From Triops longicaudatus (lineage: Eukaryota > Arthropoda > Branchiopoda > Notostraca > Triopsidae): a stretch of DNA of 64,000 bases. The stretch spans positions 62,001 through 126,000 of the forward strand of contig JAGQDJ010000030.1 of NCBI GenBank assembly GCA_022885665.1, written 5' to 3'. The translations under genes and the position numbers were made by a program. This document shows, in pieces, positions 39,387 through 49,145 of this stretch. The notes below the pieces were generated by a model. That model worked only from the letters and a program-made list of their open reading frames with translations. It did not search any database and was not told the DNA's origin. How positions within the stretch are numbered: position 1 is the first letter of the stretch; every line of letters starts with the position of its first letter.

Positions 39387-41363
39387 TTACAGCTCTTCGT
39401 TCTTTGTCTTAGGGTTGCCGCTGCGGTCGAAGCCCTTCAATTCCTGGGTAGCATGCTTGGCAATGTACTTAATGAAGTCGTTAATATCACGGCCACCCTG
39501 AAACCAAAATCAATTAAATCGTAACTCCTTAACCTTAAATTTATCATTCTTACGTCATAGCTTTTAGGAGAGTCTTTGCTGTCCTTGGGCAACCAGAACA
39601 AGGTAGGGAAGCCTCGTACATCGAAACCAGAAGGTACATCGTTGGCGGTGGCGTCCATCTTGACGATAGCTACCTCTTCGTCTTTCAACTAAAAATAAAT
39701 TTAAGGAATAGTATTAACCATCTACTCTGTACTTCGCAGATATACAGACCTTGTTAGCCAGTTCTTCATACGCGGGAGCGAGTTTCTTGCAGTGGCCGCA
39801 CCAGGGAGCGTAGAACTCGATCAAAGTGTCTTTATCGTTGTTAATGACAACTTCATCAAAGTTCTTGGCTACGGCGGTCTTTAAAGGAGTGTCGTTTGCG
39901 GGAATGGGTTCGGACTTGATGTAAGGTTCCAATTTATCGGCCTTCAGGTCGTTCAAGAATTGTTCGAAAGCTTCAGGACTATCAAAAGGAGTAAAAATGT
40001 GTTAATTTCCACCTGAAGCGACTCGTTAGAAAACTCTTTATGTTTGATACGAGTGATTAATGACCTTTACGAGTGATTAATATTAAAATTACATTTTCGT
40101 TACGAGAAATTAACGGCTAGTTAAGAAACTTACGAGAATTCTTCTGACATGACGAACTTCTTGCCCTTAGCATTGCGAGCAACAACACGGGGTTTATCAC
40201 CCGAGACGTAGTCCAAGCCGTATTCGCCCAATTCCCGGGTAAAGTCATCTTTGTTGGAAATACCGAAGGTAAAGTCGTCCTTAAAGGATTGGGCGACCTT
40301 CAAGATACGATTACGCCAGTAATTGGTGCCTTTGACGTTCTTCTTGTAGTCGACGTTGTAGAAAGCGATGACAACGGGATCGCGGAACTGAGCCACGTTA
40401 TCCATGCTACGGTGACCAACCAAACCATGGTAAGATTTCTCCAACCAGGAGTTAATTTCCTCCTTGTTAGCTGCGCCGGAATATTTGATCGAGCTGGGTT
40501 CGAACTTGTTTTGCAAGTGTTTAGGGCGGTACAAGATGATGGCGTCACTAAAAGAGGAATAATTAAGACTCGAAATGACATAGACTTGACAAGTTAATAC
40601 GTTTCGCCAACTTTGTCCAAGACAGACTTGTCGGTAGCGATACCGAAACGGATGGTTTCACGGAGCTTGTCGGCAAGTTTCAAGAAGGCGGTCTTGAGGG
40701 CGGAATCAGAGCCGAAATAACCAACCACTCCGACTTCTTCGACTTTCAGGAAGCTTTCGTGAACGTCAACGCTGGTCAAGTCCTTAGCAGCAGGTCCAAC
40801 TTGGGCTCGCATGTATTTCACGATACCGTCTGGTGTAAATCAGAGAATTACGTAACACTTCTTTGAGAAGGACTAAACGAAAGAGCTTACTGGCATCACG
40901 AGGTCCATTGTACTCAGCAGACACTTCACCGCTACGGAAAATCTTCAGGGTAGGGTAACCCTGGACATTAAAGCGGTTACAGGTAGACTTACCACCTTCG
41001 GTACAATCAACCTGTTCAGGAACACGATGGTTAAGTACTGAAAAATCAATTTAAAACTAGGCAAAATTTTACTTTAACGAGGGTGACAGGAGGATCGTTG
41101 TGTTTCAAGTCTGAAGCCGCCTTTTCAAACTCAGGTTTCAGCTTTTTGCAGTGACCGCACCTTTAATTACAAGAACAAAGATGTAGAGTCATGTTGAGAG
41201 AGATTTTAATTCCGACTTACCAAGGGGCGTAAAACATAACCAACGCGGTGTCATAAGAGGCGGTTTTGGAATCAAAATCGTCATCGACCAGATCTACGAC
41301 ACTGTCAGCAGAAACGACAGCTAAAACACCGAGCAACAACGCGACGAAAAGCTTCATTTTCAT
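39387..41363 (-). CDS. PDIA3: protein disulfide isomerase, ERp57/PDIA3 type
   Basis: The protein forms and rearranges disulfide bonds in endoplasmic reticulum clients. Eight exons (41221-41363, 41073-41160, 40891-41011, 40601-40829, 40134-40547, 39750-39978, 39554-39688, 39387-39497) encode 489 residues; human PDIA3 has 505. A signal peptide covers about residues 1-19 (MKMKLFVALLLGVLAVVSA). Two thioredoxin domains with WCGHC active sites (cysteines 49/52 and 392/395) flank two redox-inactive domains, giving the a-b-b'-a' order. The first active site is split by an intron after its tryptophan. The C-terminus is KNEEL-stop, a KDEL-like retrieval signal that differs from the QEDL of vertebrate ERp57. 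The b' domain and length favour ERp57 over classical PDI, but in arthropods the orthology should be read as family level. An ERSE-like motif lies upstream. Confidence 0.95.
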
Positions 41364-41468
41364 GCAAGTACACTACGCACTGTCACCGACTTCGAAACAA
41401 AACCCCAAGTGAGAATCTTCACCGACCGCTCTCGGACTTGATGACACGTCGAACACAGACTCGCTCTT

Positions 41469-41487
41469 GCTGGCTCTTTCTCATTGG
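41469..41487 (-). promoter_or_regulatory. ER-stress-element-like motif upstream of PDIA3
   Basis: On the minus strand, about 105-125 bp upstream of the PDIA3 start, CCAAT is followed by exactly nine bases and CCAGC. The ERSE consensus is CCAAT-N9-CCACG, so the spacing fits and the second half partly matches. A further ACGTG core lies near 41446 (GACGTGTCA on the minus strand). ER chaperone genes are typically induced through such sites by ATF6 and XBP1. Confidence 0.4.
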
Positions 41488-41719
41488 TTGCTGTGATCTT
41501 GAAGACGATACGATTCTGCTAGTAATCGATTACGAATCGTCAAGCGCGAATTTTCATTTTGTACAATTGAGAACAAGAGGTTTTAATCACAGTTCTTTAT
41601 TATGAAAAATAATGCAAGTTTCATGATTGCATTAGCCTTAATATGAGTAGAGAAAATTATAGAGATCATAAGGAGGGACACGGACTAAAATATTTTCATT
41701 CGTAGCAAGGGCTATTATT

Positions 41720-42939
41720 TTATCTTCGGAGAATTAAGGTAGCCAACGATGAGGCAGCAACGATGCAGAAGACGGTAAATGCGATTTTGGATACGAAACT
41801 TAGCCCGGTGTTAAGTACAACAACCTAGATTAAAAAATACACTTTATTTGCAATACAAGAAGGGTTCCCTGTACAGTTCCAATTATCCGAAATATTGTAA
41901 GCAATAACTATAGTAAAACACCGATTTGTCATCTCCGATTATGTAAACCGCTTAGGCAAAAATTTTCCAAATGAATTTGTACTTTTTACCTTAATTTTGA
42001 AGTACTTATACATGGACAGCACGAGATTTTTTTCCCATAGTTTCAAGAAAACAAAATCTTAGTGTAAATATACATTTATTTGTTTTACTTTTTTTAATGT
42101 TCCGAATAACTGTCGCAATGTGTTTTTTTTAAATCGAAAGGCTTCGAAAAGTAGGTCATGCAGTTTATGTCGGTATACAGTACTATGTTATGTGTTAGAA
42201 GTAATGTACTTTATTGAGCTTACCCAGCCGCCCTGGCGAGCTACGAAAGTGGACACAGTTTCTTTCATGTACGCAACGCTCCACGTCATAAGGCGCTGGA
42301 ATAAATAGGGACCTTCCTCATCAATGGCTCTTATGGCGAGATCAGAGCAAAAGTAATACACCACTAAAATCCTTTCTTGAGTAACAAGGCCATCCTGAGA
42401 TGCACCTTTTTTAAAAATTTATCTTATCTGAGCGAATTCTGAAATATAAAAAACCTCAAAAACTTCGGTAAGTAAATCCTGAAAAGCTTGGGGTGTCAAA
42501 GTTTTGAGATTAACAGATGCCGCTTTGGTTCTGATAACCTGTCTAGCCTCTGATTGCGAAAAACTTTCGGCTAGTGACTGGAAACGGCTTTTTAACTCGC
42601 GCAGTGGGCCTAAGGCAAGTTGTATCCTAATACAATAAAGAAGTTAATTCCTAAATATGCCTTAATTTAAGGTATCTACCTTGGGAAATCATTGACTACA
42701 CAGTGAGCTGCATTTCTATTTTCTTCTTGAGCTGCACTACGTACCCCTTCTTCTCTTTGTCTCTCTATTTGCCAGCGCATAAAGTCATTGAAGATGGCTT
42801 GGCTTTGAGCTGCAGTAAGTTCCAACTCAATATCTACGGTTCAGAGTTTAATTAAAGGTAAATTAACACACATAGGTACGCAATGTTTATAGACAATTAA
42901 AATACCAGGTAATTCATCCCCTTGTTCGGCAATGGCCAT
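41720..42939 (-). CDS. Bax/Bak-like Bcl-2 family protein
   Basis: Proteins of this group control permeabilisation of the mitochondrial outer membrane in apoptosis. Five exons (42906-42939, 42680-42833, 42455-42626, 42224-42394, 41720-41824) encode 211 residues, like Bak (211) and Bax (192). A BH3 helix is at 74-85: L-K-S-R-F-Q-S-L-A-E-S-F, with the hydrophobic spacing intact but Glu for the usual Asp. The BH1 region at about 117-136 reads VFEDGLVTQERILVVYYF, so the usual NWGR is replaced by TQER. BH2 ends with RQGGW (173-177), just as in Bax (IQDQGGW). A C-terminal hydrophobic anchor spans about 184-209 and ends LRR. A group position near Bax fits best, but pro- or anti-death function cannot be decided from sequence. 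The 399-bp last intron is longer than usual here. Confidence 0.88.
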
Positions 42940-43428
42940 TTTTATCCAAAGTAATTTGCGCTTTACTCATTGTTTACATTTGACTTCGAATGCGATTTTT
43001 GCTATGGAGGCGTGGCTAGAAATGGTATATCAATCGCGCATCACGTAGGGCAAGTTTGCTAATGAATAATAATAATAATAATAAATAAATAAATTTTAAA
43101 ACATCCGTTTCGTGATACATAATACTCTGTCTAGAGGCAATTATTAAATTTAGCGGGATTACTTTGGAATGTCAATTACTGGCTTTTGGTATACCAATTA
43201 TAATTAGGGGGCCGTGCAAACGGGCTGCCGAAAATGGTGCCAATATATCCCATATTCTGGTAGCCCGTATTCGGTCTTTTTTTCCTGTTTGTCAAACCCG
43301 AGTCCCATGAAATAAACTTACTACTCAATTTTTATGTGACTTTATTTTCGTCATCGACATATTAATACAAAAAAATCATTTACAAATAAATTAATAAAAA
43401 AGCAGTAAAATTCGTGACTCAGGATGCG
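42940..43428. other. intergenic region with an AAT microsatellite
   Basis: This is the promoter side of the Bcl-2-like gene and the 3' side of the Spätzle-like gene. An AAT trinucleotide run followed by AAAT units covers about 43066-43094. TTTATT at 43341-43346 (AATAAA on the minus strand) is a suitable polyadenylation signal for the Spätzle-like gene, about 85 bp past its stop. Confidence 0.6.
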
Positions 43429-45203
43429 TTACTTTTTCCCATACTTGGTAAAGAAATCTTGTTTCCAACACTTGCAGCTGCCAGGAACCAGAAACCAGTC
43501 ATAATACAGTCGCACCTAAAAATAAACAATTATTACAACATACCATCAATCGAAGTGCAGTAGTACGTTACTTGAAAGCAACCAATGTCGTCAACTCCGT
43601 CGCAATAAGTGGGATTTGACTGTCTTCCGGTTCGCCCTGAAGGAGTTCTGAGTAATGAAGGAGGAGTAGGTGCTGGAGGGGGAGTATTTGGAACGTTATT
43701 TGCGCCGTTAATCGTTCTTGCGCTGACAACTACAACAGGGTACGACATATAAAGTAAAGTCATTAATTACAGTACAACGTGCGCCGCTGTTGTAGTGTCA
43801 TGCTTTACGTCACAAGTAGGTCTAGCGTATACACATAGAGTAGGGAAACACCAACGGAGTAGTTACCTGGTTTGGGCGTAGGAAATCGAGCATGAGGGTA
43901 GTAAAGCTCGGCAACGAGAAGGCTTAACCACCTCGGTGACGCCAAACACGAGCCATCCATAAAATTGCACTTCTTTTGCCTTTTAAGAAATGTAGTGAAG
44001 ATCGTTACAATTTCTTAGTCTAATGATCCGTAATGTGTGTTACTTACAAGCACTTCGTGACTTCCACTGTTTGCGTAAAATACCCTTCGTGTGGAATCTG
44101 TACAACGTAGCGCCAGACGCCCTGATAATTTTTTGCAAACACGGGCGTTACGTATTCGGCAACGGAAGGACAGGGTGTCATTGGCTCCTCTTCGCCGAAA
44201 TTGTCCCGTTTAGGATCAGAATTCGTTTTTCCGGGGATTTGGGAACCTTGAATTCTTTCACGAATTACTTGCCGGCCGTTCCAGATGTTCAAAATAGAGC
44301 ATATGCTGAAAAAAATAAGAAAGTTATGTTTGTTCTGTTATGAAGAGAACTCGTAATTCGTATAAGGGAACTTACAGCCCGTAATTATGATCACAGAAAC
44401 CCCTAGCTTGACGTGTCGTTTCTTCAACATCTGTTGCATTGACAGAACGTATCGGACGATGTTTATGGGCTGCTTTATTCCTTAGTAGGGTTGAAACAAA
44501 CACGAAAAAGGTGGTCAGTACTGCATAATTAGCAATGAGAGTTTAATGAACTCACGGTGATTTCTTGTTGCCCGATTTTCCAGTTTGGTATTTCGCGACT
44601 TTGGGTAAATTATTGTCATTCTTCAACACAGGTAGTGTGTTGCTAAAAAAGTCCAAGGTCTTATTTCTTATGAGTTCACTAAAAAAAAAAGAAAACATAC
44701 AAAAGTAAAAAAAAAAGCTAAAACCGCTAAACCGTTACGCGGCAAGTCTGTTAATACGTACAAGGGGTATGGTTGACCCTCTATCAGGGTGCCGAAGGGG
44801 CTTCGCGGTATGTAGCCTTTGTTGAGATCTCCACACAAGTTATCCAGTGAATTAATATCAAACACGTTGAATCCTAATAGTGTTTAAACAATTCAGTCAT
44901 TAAGCCCTTGCACCTACTTATTACCATATTACCTGGGCAATCTACATCCGCTTGCACGTATGGGGGTTTTCGAACTTTGGGCGGAATTCGGGAGGGTGAT
45001 TCTTCAAACGGGAAATATCCGTCAGGATATTCATTGTCCGCATGTTGCCCGGCTGTAGTTAAGATAAGGGTCGCAATACTGGCCCATACCTGCAACCGTG
45101 GTGAGATGCAAATCAAGGTTAAGAATGTCAATGCCAAGTTCAGCAAGGAAGGAGTTAAGGGGAAAAACGCCAGCAAGCGAGCGAACACTATCCCGTGAAT
45201 CAT
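43429..45203 (-). CDS. Spätzle-like secreted cystine-knot protein
   Basis: Spätzle proteins are NGF-like dimeric ligands of Toll receptors, secreted as pro-proteins. Eight segments (44933-45203, 44762-44873, 44556-44678, 44376-44480, 44048-44305, 43867-43979, 43572-43729, 43429-43515) give about 408 residues. The pro-region contains GYIPRSPFGTLIEGQPYPFE and two furin-type sites, RPIR (177-180) and RQAR (192-195). The knot region starts near Cys249. It contains PCPSVAEYVTPVFA, GVWRYVVQIPHEG, TQTVEVTKCLQKKC and GSC, and ends with PGSCKCWKQDFF. A proline-rich stretch of about 45 residues (PNTPPPAPTPPS) interrupts the knot before its last four cysteines. The 5' end is uncertain. I used the ATG at 45203 because it stays open into the hydrophobic leader ASIATLILTTAG. 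A separate upstream exon spliced at TTGCAG|GTATGG is also possible. Confidence 0.88.
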
Positions 45204-46769
45204 TTGCCTCTCTACCTAACTGCGGAAACCTGTTATAACGGATTGCAGGCAAAAGTTGAGCGGGGTTAAGAATGCACTCCTGCAAGTCCTGTTAAATCTC
45301 GGGGACGTACTGATAGACTCGTTTCTTTTCGAGCAGTGCACTCATCGAGTCAAAGCACTTTTGTGTGGTCTTATTTAGGCTTCGAAAGTTTTCATGACAA
45401 TGTAAGACTTCATTCATGATCTTTTGCCACGCGTGCTGCGTGTATTCATAACGGGAATTGCCAGCACTCTCGAACTTACCGAACACATGCTTTGCAGCAA
45501 GTAAGGAAGCCAAGAAGGAAACCTTGACCTCCACCCATAAGCTAACAACCCATGAACCACCGTCATATTCCCATCCATCTTTTTTAAGAGAGTAAAGTTC
45601 TATCTTGAATCGTGTAATTTGCATACTACGAAATTCTGTGAACTCCGTTGTCCTAATGGCTTTCTGTGAACTATAGATTGGCCCACGTTTTTCTCTTATT
45701 TTCCGTTAATTCTGCCCGCTTTTTCGACTGGTTTCTATCTTTCGAAAAACTACACTTTTTTATTAAAAATCCTCAACTCGCTAGAGTATGTGTCATAATT
45801 CTTTAAGGTATTTGGGTATACATTGAGTAATCTCGACTTGATAAAACGAAGACGTAAATAGTAAAGAAAAAGCAGCGAACCCTTCCGGTACTAATTTGGA
45901 AGAAAAATCTATTTTCCGATGGACAAGTGATTCATACCAGTGTACAATTACGGATAATTTAACTCAACGATTAACGTTTGGCAAGTAAAGTGTACCATGT
46001 TACTGTTTACTAAAACGGTTTAGAAGGCTTTAATTCGTAGTTTGAAAAACGAAACCGTTTGAAGCTCCTATCCACAAATTGAATAAGAGCGAAGTGTTAC
46101 AGACGTACCGAGAAAATGTGTAAAGGTTTCATTGGAAATCCGATTTAATAGAGACTTCACGAAAATATTAAATGTTCCGTTGACACAAAACGCACGAGCA
46201 CTGCACTGTTTGCAGTCACAATCGAATCTGAAGCACCTCAAACCCCGTCCGAGTCTCGGGTGTGTATGGGTGCGTGTACCTCTTTGGTTCCTGTTTTTAG
46301 TGCTTTCTTTTCCGGCTTGTCTTCGGTAAAGTTGCTTCACGCTGTAGTGCACCTCTGTGTCTGCGAGCTTGTTTGGCAGTTGATGCTTATTTTCTTCCAC
46401 GTCGCGCTTGGGTAGTACCATGTGAGTGGCTGCAAGAATAGCGGTACTCTCCGAATTTGTGACCACGGGAACCCAACTCATTACGGAAGGGGGTTTGAAT
46501 CTTGAACACAGGGAAAACCCCGTTGCTCGCAACCCACGCATGAATAATAAATTTACCTCTTTGACATTGCTGATTACGACGATGTAATAAACGTTATTTT
46601 TTAAAAAATAGCTCAAAGCAATGAAAAGACACTTTTATTTGTATCGAAAACGTAACTTTTTAAGTGTATTGAGAATACGCTTCTTGGATATAACAGCTAA
46701 AGCGAAGGCTAAGGGGGTAAATATCACACTTGGAGTGGGAGAAAAGGTTGAAGAATAACCAATCTTTGT
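45204..46769. other. intergenic region with two unrecognised open frames
   Basis: A 110-codon minus-strand frame (45292-45624) has a protein-like composition (DGWEYDGGSW, HAWQKIMNEVLHCHEN) but no family I know. It could be a small gene or a 5' exon. A 182-codon minus-strand frame (46068-46616) contains RGTRTHTHPRLGRG and has no motif; I regard it as probably non-coding. TTTATT at about 46634-46639 would act as a polyadenylation signal for SPG21. Confidence 0.3.
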
Positions 46770-48539
46770 TCAGGAATGCAACACGCTTTGCTGCGTCATC
46801 ACCTTTTCAGATGCTTGCAATTCCGTTCCTTCGAATTGTCGCAAATGGACCTTGACCGCGAGACAGAGAGAAAAAGAGAATTTACAGTTAAGGCACCATG
46901 AACGAAGAAATGAAAAACTGTGTTAGTAAGATACTACGAAAACTGTCTGGTCTTACTAGCAAATGGAGGTTTACATCCTCGGTGCGACTCAGATACGGGA
47001 AATTGCCACCTGACTTCAAGTGTGCCAATTTGGCTTGAGGGTAACATTTGTAGAGCTCTTCTTTTACCTATGCAAGGAATTACAATCACGGACACATTTT
47101 TTTCTCGGTATTTGTATTGTCCTTACTCCTGAAGACACGGCGCAGTTGTCGAATACATCGATAATCGTGACTGGAATGTGCTGCAATTTATGTGCTTGTA
47201 CAAAAGAGCTGCTACAGTTTAGAGTTAGGCGAGAGGCCAACTCCGGTTGCGTCAAACTTTCTAGCTGCAAAGAATGCGAACGGCTTTAAATGAAATCACA
47301 TGTTCTTTAAATAAACCACATTTTCGTTAAAAATTATATCAGGTAATTTTCAATATCTGACATGACTCTAAAAAAATCGAAAGATACAATATGGTCTTTA
47401 CCTTTTCCACCATGAAATCAATCGAGTTGGCAATTTCCGCTTCGAAGATTTGTTGACCATAATTCCCCATTACCATTTTCTTAAGTACAATGGCGGGTAG
47501 CATCCACAAACTACAAGCGAAACAAAATGTTTTGATATGCACTGAATGCAGTAAGAGCTTACAAAGGTGCCGACTCGCTGTATTGGAAAACAGCAGTGTC
47601 GATAAAAGTATTGCAAAGTATTAGTGAGGCAACGCGAGAAGTGCGCGAGCTATATTCAGCAAACTTTTGGGCCAAAAAGCCGCCTAAAAAAAACTATAAA
47701 CAGTGTTCAACCGAAATCTTTGATGTTAATTTACCTAAGGAAGCTCCAAATAAATGCACCCTGTCCAAATGAAGAGTATCGATCAGCTTTGCAAAGCCTT
47801 CACACCATTCTTCCAACGTCCAATACACGGGATATCCTACCTAAAATTCCCGCCGAAATATATATTTGGAAAATTGGAAAATTTTTCACTATTTTTCTAT
47901 TACATGCCCCGTCTTTTTTCCGGCCCGAGAGCTTTTTGAGTGAATCTTTCGTACTCGATAGCTTCAACGGAAGTAAACTAATCTCGATTAATAAGAACTT
48001 TGCAAATGATATAGACATTTTATAAAAAAATTAAATAAATAGGGTTAAATTGCGTCACAGAATTACAATCACCATTACGCGTTCAAATCTGTTTTGGTTC
48101 CAAACCCTTGTGGCACGAAAATTTTAACTAAACTAACTCAATCGAACCTACATTAACTTTACTAAATCTAAACTAGATTTTACGTAAATTATCCTTAAAG
48201 GCCGACGGGGCGTAGGTTAGAAAAGTGCCACACTTATCCGGAAGTATTTACCGATATTACACGTATGCCTTTGGCACTCAAGGATAAGATTTGACGGAAA
48301 AAGACGTCAGCCGTGCCGCTTACAGGCGGCAGGCAAATCAAAGGACAACGAACGGACTTAGGGCCACCATCATAGACTTTCCATACCTAGTTGAAGGAAA
48401 AGTTAGATCTAGGACAATTTTATTCTTCATGTGCAATTACTTTGGTTGGGTCTTCGTCAACAACAATCTTCCGGTAAGGTACATTACTTCTAAAACTGCA
48501 ATAATCTGGAGATTGCGAAATAACACTTGTCAGATCCAT
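46770..48539 (-). CDS. SPG21: maspardin (SPG21), alpha/beta-hydrolase-fold protein
   Basis: Maspardin is a cytosolic and endosomal alpha/beta-hydrolase-fold protein. It is lost in a human hereditary spastic paraplegia (Mast syndrome). Eight short exons join in phase: 48441-48539, 48252-48386, 47735-47840, 47563-47683, 47402-47510, 47127-47264, 46957-47067 and 46770-46850. They give 299 residues; human has 308. Landmarks in order are PYRKIVVDEDPTK, CPLICLPPVSGTADVFFRQI, VGYPVYW, the nucleophile elbow GASLGG (Ser112), FLAQKFAEYSSRTSRVASLI, MLPAIVLKKMVMGN, ELASRLTLNC, IPVTIIDVFD and HLKSGGNFPYLSR. The start at 48539 is the only ATG opening exon 1. It lies divergent from ETFA, with 606 bp between the start codons. 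Confidence 0.95.
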
Positions 48540-49145
48540 TCTCAACTTTGCCGTGTATGTTAGAACCGCTGACTAATCCCCAGAGCCCAAACAAATACTT
48601 CTCTAACCCATAGAAACTAATCCGCTTTAGAACACAACCACGGTCTGGTAACCGTCAATAGATTTTTTTGAAGGTTTACATTTATTTGGGCGTTTGAAGG
48701 CGTGAATTGTAATGGTGGGAGGGGATCTAAACAAAACTTTTGTCGGACAACGTATTTTCGAAAAGTTGCGATAGAAAGTTCGCCCTGAGCATCTGCGTTT
48801 AGTTTACTGACTTGTGCGACGAAATATAAATACAAGCCGTGCTTCACACTGCCAACTTTAGTCCTAGCTCCGCTCATTCGTATTGATAACAGACAGAAAC
48901 TGGCAAAAGAAAGGGATACGAGTCGTACCGAAAAGATACCGTATACAAAAACTATCGCTGACGTCATCAGAATGACAATGACGTCATCGATCATGTCGTC
49001 ACCCATTACTGTTTCTATGTGCCTTCGGCTTTCCTGAACGGTGTCATGGCAACAGACCACACCTCCAAGTGTAGACTAGCGTTATTTCCGACCAAAACTT
49101 GGACGGGAGAATTACGTAAAATTTATTCTACTGTCTCACATCAAA
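48540..49145. promoter_or_regulatory. divergent upstream region of SPG21 and ETFA with two CRE palindromes
   Basis: Two perfect TGACGTCA palindromes occur at 48959-48966 and 48979-48986, exactly 20 bp apart, about two helical turns. They lie 160-187 bp upstream of the ETFA start codon. A related TGTCGTCA half-type site follows near 48994. Such sites bind CREB/ATF factors. A 147-codon minus-strand frame (48617-49060) overlaps this region but has no motif. I take the interval as non-coding. Confidence 0.6.

Noticed and set aside
41873..41960. Possible third pogo-like end in the Bcl-2-like intron (CAGTTCCAATTATCCGAA)
   Set aside because: It resembles Tigger ends, but I found no matching inverted end or TA pair at the right distance.
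44740..44761. Spätzle-like exon extended to the donor GTAACG, ending LTDLP
   Set aside because: That donor leaves phase 1, and no acceptor keeps the next exon open. The donor GTACGT at 44761 fits the phase and gives a smooth sequence.
46068..46616. 182-codon minus-strand open frame past SPG21
   Set aside because: Its composition is irregular, it has no motif, and it lies where the SPG21 3' flank is expected.
47402..47510. Isolated exon first taken as a cytochrome P450 fragment
   Set aside because: Joining it in phase to neighbouring exons gave a continuous maspardin sequence with GASLGG and the other SPG21 blocks, so the P450 idea was dropped.
48617..49060. 147-codon minus-strand open frame between SPG21 and ETFA
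   Set aside because: It overlaps the CRE pair and the likely promoters and has no family features.
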